From assembly GCA_963169295.1 (NCBI GenBank), contig CAUJDD010000079.1, positions 1 through 64,000 on the forward strand: DNA of 64,000 nucleotides, read 5' to 3'. How positions within the stretch are numbered: the first letter of the stretch is position 1; every line of letters starts with the position of its first letter. Made by a program: the position numbers and the translations under genes. The stretch is from UBA4416 sp020846025. Lineage in GTDB: Bacteria > Bacteroidota > Bacteroidia > B-17B0 > Aurantibacillaceae. This document shows positions 45,501-54,279 of this stretch, piece by piece. The notes beneath the pieces were generated by a model. That model was given only the letters and a program-made list of their open reading frames with translations, was not told the origin of the DNA and did not search any database.

Positions 45501-47658
45501 AAGTGGCGCAACTAATTATACTTGGACACCTGGAAATACCAACGGAAGCACATACACCATTGCGCCAAGTTCTAATACCGTGGTTACTGTGTTAGGTGCC
45601 AATGGTACTTGTACAACACAAACAACTATATCGGTTACTATTGGCTCAGGAATTTCAATTGCGGTAAATAATGCTACAATTTGTACAGGCCAAACAGCTA
45701 CACTAACCGCAAGCGGAGCAACTAATTATACTTGGAGCACTGGTTCAACTTCTAATAGTATTACTGACAACCCTACCAACACAACCACTTATACAGTGAG
45801 TGGAAATAACGGTGGCTGCTCAGGTGTAAATACAGCAACCATATTTGTTAATGCTATTCCAACCTTAACAGCCAATGCAACAGCCAACATTTGTAGTGGC
45901 GAAACGGCTACTCTATCAGTTAGTGGCGCTTCAACCTACACGTGGTCTAACGGAAATACGAGTTCAACACAAACTGTTAACCCAACCACTAATACTGTTT
46001 ATACTGTAAGCGGTACAAGTAGTGCAGGTTGTTTAAATTCAAGTTTAACAACTGTTACCGTAAATGTAACTTCAACTCCTACTTTGGTGGCAAGTTCAAG
46101 TACTATTTGTGCTGGACAAACAGCTACTTTAACAGTAATTGGCGCAACTAATTATACTTGGACACCTGGAAATACCAACGGAACTACATATACCATTGCG
46201 CCAAGTTCTAACACCGTGGTTACTATATTGGGTGCCAATGGTACTTGTACAACACAAACAACTTTATCGGTTACTATTGGCTCAGGAATTTCAATTGCTG
46301 TAAATAATGCTACTATCTGTACAGGACAAACTGCAACACTAACAGCAAGTGGAGCAACCAGTTATACATGGAGTAACAATTCAAATTCTAGTTCAATTTC
46401 TGATAACCCAAGCAGCACCACTGTATATACAGTATCTGGAAATAATGGCTCGTGCGCAGGCGTTTCAACGGCTACTATTTTTGTAAATCCAGTACCTACA
46501 CTTACAGCAAGCGCAAGTAATATTTGTAGCGGAGGTACTGCAACTTTAAATGTTAGTGGAGCAAATACCTACACGTGGTCTAATGGAAATAGTAGTTCCA
46601 CACAAACCGTAAATCCAAATGCAACCACCGTTTATACCGTAACAGGAACAAACACCTTTGGTTGCAATAATATAGGTATTACCACAGTTACTGTAAATGT
46701 AGCTACTACACCTACGCTCTCTGTCAACTCTACATCGGTGTGTAACGGACAAACTGTTACATTAACAGCATCAGGCGCTACAAGCTACACTTGGAACACT
46801 GGAGAAAACACTAGCACCATAAACGTTAGCCCTACTAATACTAGTACATTCTCGGTTATTGGCGATAATTCAGGTTGCCTATCATCAGCTGTAACAAGCA
46901 CTGTTATTGTTGATCCTACTACACTTAGCACATTTACTAACGCATACAATAGTTGTCCTAATCAATCAGTAACCATTCAAGCTACTGGTTCAAATAGCAC
47001 TACCACAACTTATACTTGGAGTAACGGTAGCAATGCGTTTTCTCAAACAGTTTCGCCAAGCACTACAAGTACTTTTACCGTAATTGGAACTTCATTAAGT
47101 GGATGTCCAGCATTATCGGGTACAGTTACAGTCAATGTTAATGCTATTTCTGCTGATTTCACAGGTATTACAACTACAACACTAACTGTTGGCGAGACCT
47201 TAAATTTAACCGATGCAAGTACCAATGCTAATAATATAAGTTGGCAATACTGCGGAGGCACATCTACATCAAGCGTTATTACAATTCCATTAAGCGATAC
47301 TGGAACATGCTGTATAAAATTAGTAGCAACAAATACCTCTTGTAGCGATAGCATTACTAGATGTGTTACTGTTATTAAAGAAATGACGATTACTATACCA
47401 AATGTATTTACACCTAATGGAGATGGAGTGAATGAAGTATTTAAAATAACTAGCAATGGCTTAAAATCACTTCATTGTGCAATTTATGATAGATGGGGTT
47501 TAAAACTATATGAATGGGATGGCGTAAATGGTTATTGGGACGGAAATACTAAAACGGGCCCAGCGCCAGATGGCACTTATTTTTACATCATCACTTATTC
47601 GGATTACTTAGATAAAACAACAACTGAAAAAGGTTTCTTAAATTTGTTCCAAAAATAA
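42580..47658 (+). CDS. Giant surface protein with Gly-rich region, many Ig-like repeats and T9SS type B (gliding-motility) C-terminal domain
   Basis: 1692 residues. Signal peptide about 1-20 (SLQIFS). Residues about 40-500 form a beta-rich, very Gly/Asn-rich domain (GNGGGGGNANNCAGGGGGNGG). Residues about 530-1480 hold some fourteen Ig-like modules of 65-75 residues, each with T-I-C-x-G-Q-x-x-x-L-x-A-S-G-A-x-x-Y-T-W and a second Cys. A three-module block is duplicated in DNA (636-bp period). A PKD-like domain (about 1530-1600) leads to the CHU_C / gliding-motility type B sorting domain (IPNVFTPNGDGVNEVFKI, DRWGLKLYEW, PDGTYFYIITY). Type B domains lack the usual anchoring of type A. Likely an adhesin. 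Monocistronic or followed by the sterol desaturase gene. Confidence 0.9.
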   Translation: MNLRYYVLIASLFFSLQIFSQKGKNLALVVNAANTKINEFTSLTSNASAGSTILSVTSSSLNTNSRFTSTLTPGDLVMVIQMQGALIKLSPVPIWAPDSTYGNIYNYQTCGNYEFAQVKSIISGTQIELDCGLTYNYSSSGRTQVVRVPRYSALTINSGGVLTTDAWNGSIGGILVAEVDGNTTISGGGSINVNGLGFRGGVAAGNGGSGNSNFATLSNNNGAAKGEGIGSDRITGTGHDTLGLYCKGAPGNGGGGGNANNCAGGGGGNGGNISNYNGYGIPTAGYTAIWNLEWPGRASVTSSGGGKGGYGTATTTTPNVNSVGPNNTAWGSFKRPNYGGFGGRPLDYSTGKIFMGGGGGAGHMSNGQSNGTNACSGGNGGGIVYLLNYGTISGNGTINANGNNGNNAFGSPTFSYPSQGIDGAGGAGAGGTIILKSNGTISGITANAIGGNGGNQVKSGTSSSESQGPGGGGSGGYISGNGSVFTQNVTGGSNGTTNASNLSSTFPMNGATSGDVGTNNQIINPSFTLTTSANQTICANQSVSLTATSNNGSATIQWFNNAAGGNAISTGTTYVTTYTATGTYTVYAGSCPGIYRLPIIITVTPGASITVNSATICAGQSVVLTASGATTYTWNTGATTASISVSPTVATVYTVNGTQGSCSGVQTSTVNVNSSTVVNVANANICSGNSATLTASGATNYTWMPGGQTTTSIVVSPTINTTYTITGSTGACSGTTTANVNVSSTPTLTANSQTICAGQVATFTVSGASTYTWMPGNITGSTYTTSPSSSGTISILGANGSCTTQVTRSITVTPNPTVAVSNQTICSSQNAIITASGANTYSWSTGATTSSISVSPTTTTVYTVTGTSSSCSDIKTVTITVTSQPTVNVNNASICSGNSTILTASGATNYTWMPGGQTTSTISVSPSNTTTYTITGATGTCTNSTTSTVSVTPTPTLVASSSTICAGQTATLSASGATNYTWTPGNTNGSTYTIAPSSNTVVTVLGANGTCTTQTTISVTIGSGISIAVNNATICTGQTATLTASGATNYTWSTGSTSNSITDNPTNTTTYTVSGNNGGCSGVNTATIFVNAIPTLTANATANICSGETATLSVSGASTYTWSNGNTSSTQTVNPTTNTVYTVSGTSSAGCLNSSLTTVTVNVTSTPTLVASSSTICAGQTATLTVIGATNYTWTPGNTNGTTYTIAPSSNTVVTILGANGTCTTQTTLSVTIGSGISIAVNNATICTGQTATLTASGATSYTWSNNSNSSSISDNPSSTTVYTVSGNNGSCAGVSTATIFVNPVPTLTASASNICSGGTATLNVSGANTYTWSNGNSSSTQTVNPNATTVYTVTGTNTFGCNNIGITTVTVNVATTPTLSVNSTSVCNGQTVTLTASGATSYTWNTGENTSTINVSPTNTSTFSVIGDNSGCLSSAVTSTVIVDPTTLSTFTNAYNSCPNQSVTIQATGSNSTTTTYTWSNGSNAFSQTVSPSTTSTFTVIGTSLSGCPALSGTVTVNVNAISADFTGITTTTLTVGETLNLTDASTNANNISWQYCGGTSTSSVITIPLSDTGTCCIKLVATNTSCSDSITRCVTVIKEMTITIPNVFTPNGDGVNEVFKITSNGLKSLHCAIYDRWGLKLYEWDGVNGYWDGNTKTGPAPDGTYFYIITYSDYLDKTTTEKGFLNLFQK
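45442..46713 (+). repeat. Two tandem 636-bp blocks (three Ig-like modules each)
   Basis: The block starting PTLVASSSTICAGQTA (45442) recurs at 46078, an offset of 636 bases, or 212 codons. Similarity is high across all three modules of the block, including identical stretches such as GGCTCAGGAATTTCAATTGC, so a whole three-domain segment was duplicated rather than a single domain. Confidence 0.8.
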
Positions 47659-47670
47659 TTTAGAACTATA

Positions 47671-48567
47671 ATGAATGAATTTAGAGAAGAGTTACTTATT
47701 AAACTTTCTATTCCGATTTATGCCTTAGTTATTGGTATTGAAATACTCTATAGTTGGTGGCATCATAAAAAATATTATTCTACAAAAGGCATCTTAGCCA
47801 ATTTATACCTCTCTGCCTTAAATTTCACTTTAGATATTTTAGTGAGAGGTTTATGCTTATTTATACTTGGTTTTTTTTACCAATTCAAATTAATAGAAAT
47901 TAATAAAGAAGTACACCCCTTTTTATATTGGAGTGTTTTATTAATTGCACAAGACTTTATGTTTTACTGGCTACATCGCATAGATCACTATTGCCGATTG
48001 TTTTGGGCCGTACATGTTACACATCATTCTTCCGAAGAGTTTAATCTTACCGTAGGTTTTCGTTCATCTGTATTTCAGCCATTATATCGTTTTATTTATT
48101 TTATTCCGTTATCACTTTTAGGTTTCGACCCATTAGATGTGATGTTTATTTATGCAGCTACACAAATTTATGGCATCTTAATACATACCAAAACAGTAGG
48201 TAAATTAGGATTTTTAGAGTGGTTTTTATCAACTCCTTCTCATCATCGGGTGCATCATGCTAGTAATATAAAATACCTTGATAAAAACATGGGCATGGTA
48301 TTTATTATTTGGGACAGACTATTTGGTACATTTGAAGAAGAGAATGAAGAAGTTACTTATGGATTAACTTCCAATATAAAAACATATAACCCAATTACCC
48401 TTGTGTTTCACGAATGGCAAGCCATTTGGAATGATTTAAAAAAACCATCATCATTTAAAGATAAGTTCATGTATATTTTTGGTCCTCCAGGTTGGAGTCA
48501 TGATGGTAGTAAAAAAACCTCTACGCAATTAAGACGAGAGTTGGCTTTAAAAAGAATTAAACCTTAA
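47671..48567 (+). CDS. Sterol desaturase / fatty acid hydroxylase family protein
   Basis: 298 residues, integral membrane di-iron oxygenase. Four to five hydrophobic segments, with the family's His clusters: HRIDH, HVTHHSSEEFN and HHRVHH, plus a His in the loop between (ILIHTKTVG). These bind the two irons. The family hydroxylates or desaturates sterols, fatty acids or carotenoids; here the substrate is not determined. It begins a run of genes with constant spacing (12 bases to YihY and to the next). Located in the inner membrane. Confidence 0.9.
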   Translation: MNEFREELLIKLSIPIYALVIGIEILYSWWHHKKYYSTKGILANLYLSALNFTLDILVRGLCLFILGFFYQFKLIEINKEVHPFLYWSVLLIAQDFMFYWLHRIDHYCRLFWAVHVTHHSSEEFNLTVGFRSSVFQPLYRFIYFIPLSLLGFDPLDVMFIYAATQIYGILIHTKTVGKLGFLEWFLSTPSHHRVHHASNIKYLDKNMGMVFIIWDRLFGTFEEENEEVTYGLTSNIKTYNPITLVFHEWQAIWNDLKKPSSFKDKFMYIFGPPGWSHDGSKKTSTQLRRELALKRIKP

Positions 48568-48579
48568 TCATTTTATGAT

Positions 48580-49911
48580 ATGCCTAATATTGTAACTGTT
48601 TTCAAAAAAATTACCGACTTTATTAATAACAAGTTGTGGAGGCTTCGCTTAGACAAGCTGGAAAAGAAACAAGGTTTTTTATTAAAACAGTTACGCATTT
48701 TTATTTTAGCAATTAAAGGATTTAATGAAGATAAATGTTTACTTAAAGCCTCTGCCCTCACTTATTATTCATTGTTTTCTATAGTACCAGTTATTGCTTT
48801 AGCATTTGCTATTGCCAAAGGATTTGGCTACCAAGAAGAAATGAAAAAACAAATTCTTTTAAAATTTGATGACCAACAAGCCATATTATTACAAGCTTTT
48901 GAATATGCCGATAAAATGTTAGCCAATACGCATGGAGGTTTAATAGCAGGTATTGGTGTTGTACTCTTGCTGTGGTCGATTATGAAACTGCTTGGTAATA
49001 TTGAAAATAGTTTCAACGAGATTTGGGAAATTCATAAAGACCGTTCGTTGGTTAGAAAAATTACAGATTATATGTCTATTATGTTACTAGCGCCCATTGT
49101 ATTTATCTTATCTGGAACAATTACCGTAGGCTTAAAAACAAGTGTGGAAGCTGTTACCTCTGATTTATATTATTTTAGTCCCATTACAACAACTTTCTTT
49201 CATATCCTTGCCTTTACGCTTATCTGGGCTATTTTTGTTTTTATTTATATTGCATTACCAAATACCAAAGTAACCTTCCTAGCAGCTGGAAAAGCAGCAT
49301 TGGTAGCTGCAGGATTATTTGAATTATTACAATGGGCTTATGTTGCTTCGCAAGTAGGCGTTGCACAATACAATGCTATTTATGGTAGTTTTGCTGCCTT
49401 ACCTTTATTTTTAATTTGGTTACAATATTCGTGGTATATTGTCTTATTTGGTTCAGAGCTAGCTTTTGCAAATCAAAATGTAGAACATTATGAATTAGAA
49501 AATGATATTGTAAACATCAGTCATCGTTATAAAAGCGTTATTGCACTAATGATTGCCAATTGTGTGGTGAAAAATTTTAACGAAGGCAAAGAAGCATTAA
49601 CTTCAAAAGAAATTGCCACTCGACTAGATTTACCAATACGATTAGCTAGAACTATTATAAATGAATTTATAGAAGTAGGAATTTTTAACGAGGTAAAGAT
49701 GTCAAATGATAAAGAAACAGGATACCAACCAGGTATTTCTGATACTAAACTTACGGTAAAATTTATTATTGATAAATTAGACGAAAAAGGCGTGAATAAT
49801 TTACCAATTGGTGATTCTAACGAGTTAGCAACCGTTAATCGTTTAATGAAAGACTTAGACGATGTATTAAACAACAATAAAGGAAATACATTGGTAAAAG
49901 ACCTTGTTTAA
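48580..49911 (+). CDS. YihY/BrkB family membrane protein
   Basis: 443 residues. Six hydrophobic segments in the middle (about 60-310) with the family landmark ASALTYYSLFSIVPVIALAFAIAKGFG, VLLLWSIMKLLGNIENSFNEIWEI, and the last pair near YGSFAALPLFLIWLQYSWYIVLFGSELAFA. The C-terminal ~120 residues are cytosolic and contain a winged-helix-like part (LTSKEIATRLDLPIRLARTIINEFIEVGIF). The family was once called ribonuclease BN, now known to be a mistake; its role is unknown. Twelve bases behind the desaturase gene. Confidence 0.9.
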   Translation: MPNIVTVFKKITDFINNKLWRLRLDKLEKKQGFLLKQLRIFILAIKGFNEDKCLLKASALTYYSLFSIVPVIALAFAIAKGFGYQEEMKKQILLKFDDQQAILLQAFEYADKMLANTHGGLIAGIGVVLLLWSIMKLLGNIENSFNEIWEIHKDRSLVRKITDYMSIMLLAPIVFILSGTITVGLKTSVEAVTSDLYYFSPITTTFFHILAFTLIWAIFVFIYIALPNTKVTFLAAGKAALVAAGLFELLQWAYVASQVGVAQYNAIYGSFAALPLFLIWLQYSWYIVLFGSELAFANQNVEHYELENDIVNISHRYKSVIALMIANCVVKNFNEGKEALTSKEIATRLDLPIRLARTIINEFIEVGIFNEVKMSNDKETGYQPGISDTKLTVKFIIDKLDEKGVNNLPIGDSNELATVNRLMKDLDDVLNNNKGNTLVKDLV

Positions 49912-49923
49912 ACCATTCATCTC

Positions 49924-50412
49924 ATGACGCCAAAGCTAATTCCAGCAACTGAAAAAGATTTAGAACTTATTCATAACCTAGCTTATGAAATTTGGAATCA
50001 GCATTATGTGAGTATTATTGGGCAAGAACAAGTAAATTATATGCTTCAAAAAATGTATGACATTGAAAGTTTAAAGGAGCAAATAAACACTAAGAAACAT
50101 CAATTTTATTTAATAGAATTTAACTCCAAGGTAATTGGCTTCCTTTCTATCAGTAGCGATAAAAATTCATATTATTTTCTACATAAGTTTTATATACTTT
50201 CACAGTCTTCTAACCTAAATATTGGCTCCACAGTTCTACAAATTTTAGTTGATATAATCCATCCCAAAAGCATCACGCTTACAGTTAATCGTCAAAACTA
50301 CAAATCCATTAATTTTTACTTTAAAAACGGCTTTAAAATCAAAAAAGTTGAGGATTTTGACATCGGAAATGGCTATCAAATGAATGATTTTATCATGCAA
50401 AGAGATTTTTAA
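49924..50412 (+). CDS. GNAT-family N-acetyltransferase
   Basis: 162 residues, one GNAT fold. N-terminal IPATEKDLELIHNLAYEIWNQHY is followed by strands and the acetyl-CoA region (IGSTVLQILVDIIHPKSITLTVNRQNYKSINFYFKNGFKI). The R/Q-x-x-G-x-G/A pyrophosphate loop is weak (SQSSNLNIGST). NRQNYKSINFYFKNGF is the usual motif B. The acceptor substrate is unknown. Twelve bases behind the YihY gene. Confidence 0.85.
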   Translation: MTPKLIPATEKDLELIHNLAYEIWNQHYVSIIGQEQVNYMLQKMYDIESLKEQINTKKHQFYLIEFNSKVIGFLSISSDKNSYYFLHKFYILSQSSNLNIGSTVLQILVDIIHPKSITLTVNRQNYKSINFYFKNGFKIKKVEDFDIGNGYQMNDFIMQRDF

Positions 50413-50483
50413 CATTTTAAGGCAAAAAATCGTATATTTAAACCTTAAAATAACGTAACATCTACGTTTATTAAAAGCACAAC

Positions 50484-51155
50484 ATGAAATATAATACACA
50501 ACTTCCAAAACTGGAAATTCCTGAATATGGTCGAAACATTCAGGTAATGATTGAACATTGTACAACTATCGAAGATAGAGAAGAACGAAATAAATGCGCT
50601 AAAGCTATTATTCAAATAATGGGGCAACTCAATCCTCATCTTAGAGACATCTCCGATTTTAATCATAAACTCTGGGATCATTTATTTGTCATCTCTAAGT
50701 TTAAGTTAGATGTTGATTCTCCCTATCCAAAGCCAAGTCCCGAATCTTTTGCTACCAAGCCCAAATCGGTTCCTTATCCAGCTACCAAAATGAAATACAA
50801 ACACTATGGTAAAACCATCGAACGTATCATTGATGCTGCTAAGAAATACGAAGATGGTCCAGAGAAAAAAGAATTATCTCGTTTAATTGCTACACACCTT
50901 AAAAAGTCTTATGTTAATTGGAACAAAGATTCCGTTACTGATGATGTCATCTTTAAGCAATTTAAAGAAATGACGAATAATGAGTTAGATATTGACGAAA
51001 CAACAGCGCTAACACATGCTAACGAACTAAGAAATAAAAACCATAACAACCAAGCACACATTAACTTAAATGCCGCTACTAATAATAGCGGAGGCGGAAA
51101 AAACCGTCATAAGAAAAATAAAAGATTTAAACATCGCAATAATAACAACCGATAG
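50484..51155 (+). CDS. DUF4290 protein
   Basis: 223 residues. The family is restricted to Bacteroidota as I know it. It begins MKYNTQLPKLEIPEYGRNIQ, then AIIQIMGQLNPHLRDISDFNHKLWDHLFVIS, VPYPATKMKYKHYGKTIERII, and LSRLIATHLKKSYVNWNKDSVTDD, followed by a short low-complexity basic/Asn tail rich in N, H, K and R (last ~40 residues). The tail suggests nucleic-acid binding but this is a guess. It precedes murA by 11 bases, the order found in other Bacteroidota, so a link with cell-wall synthesis is plausible. Confidence 0.88.
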   Translation: MKYNTQLPKLEIPEYGRNIQVMIEHCTTIEDREERNKCAKAIIQIMGQLNPHLRDISDFNHKLWDHLFVISKFKLDVDSPYPKPSPESFATKPKSVPYPATKMKYKHYGKTIERIIDAAKKYEDGPEKKELSRLIATHLKKSYVNWNKDSVTDDVIFKQFKEMTNNELDIDETTALTHANELRNKNHNNQAHINLNAATNNSGGGKNRHKKNKRFKHRNNNNR

Positions 51156-51166
51156 TAGAAAAATTT

Positions 51167-52474
51167 ATGGCTGTATTTGAAGTAACAGGAGGCAAACAAC
51201 TAAAAGGAGATATTATTCCACAAGGTGCAAAAAACGAAGCACTACAAATTATTTGTGCTGTATTACTTACACCCGAAAAAGTAACCATTAGTAATATTCC
51301 AGATATTGTTGACATCAATAAACTGATTGATTTATTAAGAGATTTGGGTGTAAAAGTTGAAAAAACAGGGCACGAAGAATACACCTTTCAGGCAGATGAT
51401 ATAAAAGTAGATTATTTGGTATCGCCCGAATTTAAAAAGAAAGGTGGAGGGCTAAGAGGCTCTACCATGATAATTGGTCCTATGCTTGCCCGATTTGGCG
51501 TAGCCTATATGCCAAAACCAGGTGGAGACAAAATTGGTCGTAGAAGAATGGATACGCATTTTATTGGTTTTGAAAATTTGGGTGCCAATTTTGAATACGA
51601 TTCTGAGAACGAAACCTTTAAGGTAACTGCCAAGAAATTAAAAGGTACTTACATGTTACTCGACGAAGCTTCGGTAACAGGTACTGCTAATATTGTAATG
51701 GCTGCTGTACTTGCAGAAGGTACAACCACCATCTATAATGCAGCTTGTGAACCCTATTTACAACAACTATGTAAAATGTTGATTCGTATGGGTGCAAAAA
51801 TTTCGGGTGTTGGTTCTAACTTACTTACTATTGAGGGTGTTACTTCTTTAAAAGGCACTACACACCGCTTGTTACCCGATATGATTGAGATTGGTTCATT
51901 TATTGGCTTAGCAGCAATGACTCAATCTGAAATTACTATTAAAGATGTATCGTATGATAATTTGGGTTGTATCCCAAAAGTATTTTCAAGGCTCGGCATA
52001 CAAATGGAAAGACGTGGTGATGATATTTATATTCCATCACAATCACATTATGAAATAGAATCGTTTATTGACGGCTCTATGCTAACCATTGCCGATGCTA
52101 TTTGGCCAGGTTTTACACCCGATTTGTTAAGTATTGTATTAGTTACTGCCATTCAAGCACGAGGCAATATCTTAATTCATCAAAAAATGTTTGAAAGCCG
52201 CTTATTTTTTGTAGATAAACTCATTGATATGGGGGCTCAAATTATTTTATGCGATCCGCATCGTGCAACCGTTATGGGGCTTGATCGCAAGGTTCAATTA
52301 AGAGCCATTCAAATGGCATCACCAGATATTAGAGCAGGTGTTGCGTTGCTTATTGCAGCGATGAGCGCTAAAGGAAAAAGTACCATTTTTAATATCAATC
52401 AAATTGATAGAGGATATCAAAATATTGATGGACGATTAAATGCCATTGGGGCAGAAATTATTAGGAAAAGTTAA
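51167..52474 (+). CDS. murA: UDP-N-acetylglucosamine 1-carboxyvinyltransferase MurA
   Basis: 435 residues. Catalyses the first committed step of peptidoglycan synthesis, transferring enolpyruvate from PEP to UDP-GlcNAc. N-terminal GAKNEALQII with the conserved Lys-Asn, LRGSTMIIGPMLARFG, and the catalytic loop PGGDKIGRRRMDTHF. In E. coli the loop has Cys115; here the position is Asp121 (codon at 51527-51529). C-terminal landmarks are MIEIGSFIGLAAMT and RAGVALLIAAMSA. The Asp form is known from some bacteria (for example Chlamydia, mycobacteria) and confers natural fosfomycin resistance. It is followed one base later by the TlpA-like gene. Confidence 0.97.
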   Translation: MAVFEVTGGKQLKGDIIPQGAKNEALQIICAVLLTPEKVTISNIPDIVDINKLIDLLRDLGVKVEKTGHEEYTFQADDIKVDYLVSPEFKKKGGGLRGSTMIIGPMLARFGVAYMPKPGGDKIGRRRMDTHFIGFENLGANFEYDSENETFKVTAKKLKGTYMLLDEASVTGTANIVMAAVLAEGTTTIYNAACEPYLQQLCKMLIRMGAKISGVGSNLLTIEGVTSLKGTTHRLLPDMIEIGSFIGLAAMTQSEITIKDVSYDNLGCIPKVFSRLGIQMERRGDDIYIPSQSHYEIESFIDGSMLTIADAIWPGFTPDLLSIVLVTAIQARGNILIHQKMFESRLFFVDKLIDMGAQIILCDPHRATVMGLDRKVQLRAIQMASPDIRAGVALLIAAMSAKGKSTIFNINQIDRGYQNIDGRLNAIGAEIIRKS

Positions 52475-52475
52475 A

Positions 52476-53051
52476 ATGAAAAGCATAGTTCCATCGCTCA
52501 TTGTATCTATCATTTTATTAGCCTGTGCTAGTAAAAAAGACACAATTTCTTCTAATCAAAGTTCTAACCAAACAAGCAACACTAATTCAAGTCAGGTAGT
52601 GGTAGAGGGATTAAACTTGGGAAACAAAGCACCCGAGATTATGCAAGCTACACCAACAGGTAATGTTCTTACACTTAGTAATTACAAAGGTAAAATGTTA
52701 CTAATTGATTTTTGGGCAAGCTGGTGTGCACCATGCCGGGCAGAGAATCCAACAGTTGTTTCAGCCTATAAAAAATTTAAAGACAAGAATTTTAAATCAG
52801 GTAACGGATTTGAGATACTTAGTGTCTCCCTCGATCAAAATGCCGCAGCTTGGGCAAAAGCAATACAAAAAGATAGCCTAATTTGGAAAGGACACGTGAG
52901 CGACTTGCAAGGTTGGAATAATGCCGCTGCTATAAAATATGGAGTAAGAAGCATTCCAACCAATTATTTAATAAATGGCGATGGTATTATTGTAGCCAAA
53001 GGATTAAGAGGAAGCGACTTAGAAAAAGCGTTAAATGACCAGTTAAAATAA
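52476..53051 (+). CDS. TlpA-like thioredoxin-fold lipoprotein
   Basis: 191 residues from ATG 52476. A frame opening further upstream (52440, inside murA) is rejected because it would put 12 residues before a good lipoprotein signal (MKSIVPSLIVSIILLACAS, lipid on the Cys). After a Ser/Asn-rich linker the TlpA/AhpC-TSA-like domain has NKAPEIMQATPTGN, the redox motif WCAPCR in LIDFWASWCAPCRAENP, and cis-Pro RSIPTNYLINGDG. It should act as a periplasmic-side thiol-disulfide oxidoreductase. It is followed by two OmpA-like genes carrying cysteine-poor thioredoxin-like N-domains. Confidence 0.88.
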   Translation: MKSIVPSLIVSIILLACASKKDTISSNQSSNQTSNTNSSQVVVEGLNLGNKAPEIMQATPTGNVLTLSNYKGKMLLIDFWASWCAPCRAENPTVVSAYKKFKDKNFKSGNGFEILSVSLDQNAAAWAKAIQKDSLIWKGHVSDLQGWNNAAAIKYGVRSIPTNYLINGDGIIVAKGLRGSDLEKALNDQLK

Positions 53052-53061
53052 CCTTGTACTT

Positions 53062-54279
53062 ATGAGATCTAAATTTCTGAATATTCTTTTTGTATTTGTT
53101 ACTACTATTACAATTGCTCAACCAAAGTTCCCCGACAAATTTCCTTTTGACACTTTAGCATACATAGATAAAGAAGGTGTGAAATGTTATTTTGATGTTG
53201 CTAAGACAACTAAAAAAATATTTTTATTTTTTGATATAAGTACCGAAGCTCAGGCAGAAGCCATGTATGGCGGGGCTAATTTTGTATTTGGTGAAAGAAG
53301 AACAGTTATCTTCCCTATTTATTTTTCAGGACAATTAATAAAGAAACCCAATATGGAAGTGCGATCGAAAATTGCCGTGCAATTATTTCGAACTCCCGAA
53401 ACTTCTATTTTTAAAGAATTTGGTATTACTAAAAATGATTTACCTCTCATAGTTGTTTATAACGAAAAAAACAAATTGTGTGGTATTACCGATGAGGTGG
53501 AAAACATCACTAAAATAGCTTGTGGTGCAGATGCCGCACAAATAAAACTATTACGCTTAAAATTAATGACCGAGAACCCTAATAAAGAATTATTACCTTA
53601 TGCTGGAAAAGAAGTGGCTATTATTGGTGAAAAAACTAAAGATACCGTTGCTAAGGTTATTACCAATAAATATGGCGACTTTAATGTAGAACTAACGGAT
53701 ATTCAACAGGATTATTTAATTACGGTTAATGAAAAAAACAAAGCCACTAAATTTGTAATACTTGCTAAACAATCTGGCGAAGTGGTAGGTAGCTTTAAAG
53801 CCACAGATAAAGGTTTTGTTTATAGATTATTAGCAACTGACCTTGTAAACCTTCCAGAAATATCAGAAGAGGAAGATGATTTGAATTTTACGATGTCTCA
53901 AAAAAATATTTCCAACACCAATCAATTTGTAATTACCGAAAATTTATATTATCAACTCAAAAACTTTTCATTAAGTCAAAGCTCCAAAGAAACTTTAGAG
54001 AACATTTATTCCTTATTAGTAAACTATCCACAATTCCAATTAGAGATTATTTCTCATACCGATTCACAAGGAGATGATAAAAGTAACTTAACCCTTTCAA
54101 CCAAGCGCTCTGAATCAGTTGTAGATTATTTAATAAAATTAGGAGTAGATTCAAGCCGTTTAAAGGCCGTTGGGAAAGGTGAAAAAGAAATTAGAAATAG
54201 ATGTAAAAATGGAGTTGACTGTTCCGATAAAGAACACGAATACAACAGAAGAACCGAATTCAAATTTACAAGAAAATGA
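53062..54279 (+). CDS. OmpA-like protein with thioredoxin-like N-domain, paralogue 1
   Basis: 405 residues. Signal peptide about 1-19. An N-terminal domain (about 25-165) of thioredoxin-like shape without a CxxC motif (FLFFDISTEAQAEAMYGG, TSIFKEFGITKNDLPLIVVYN), a beta-sandwich-like middle (about 180-250: GKEVAIIGEKTKDTVAKVITNKYGDFNV in two parts) ending LAKQSGEVVG, and an OmpA-like peptidoglycan-binding domain at the end (ISHTDSQGDDKSNLTLSTKRSESVVDYL, KAVGKGEKEIRNRC, CSDKEHEYNRRTEF). The OmpA domain holds the cell wall. It is ten bases behind the TlpA-like gene and overlaps the second paralogue by four bases. Confidence 0.85.
   Translation: MRSKFLNILFVFVTTITIAQPKFPDKFPFDTLAYIDKEGVKCYFDVAKTTKKIFLFFDISTEAQAEAMYGGANFVFGERRTVIFPIYFSGQLIKKPNMEVRSKIAVQLFRTPETSIFKEFGITKNDLPLIVVYNEKNKLCGITDEVENITKIACGADAAQIKLLRLKLMTENPNKELLPYAGKEVAIIGEKTKDTVAKVITNKYGDFNVELTDIQQDYLITVNEKNKATKFVILAKQSGEVVGSFKATDKGFVYRLLATDLVNLPEISEEEDDLNFTMSQKNISNTNQFVITENLYYQLKNFSLSQSSKETLENIYSLLVNYPQFQLEIISHTDSQGDDKSNLTLSTKRSESVVDYLIKLGVDSSRLKAVGKGEKEIRNRCKNGVDCSDKEHEYNRRTEFKFTRK

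Noticed and set aside
43453..47456. Several open frames on either strand within the giant Ig-repeat gene
   Set aside because: Low-complexity repeat sequence leaves other frames open by chance; no independent features.
52440..52475. Upstream ATG for the TlpA-like gene within murA
   Set aside because: It would place 12 extra residues before a normal lipoprotein signal; ATG 52476 fits.
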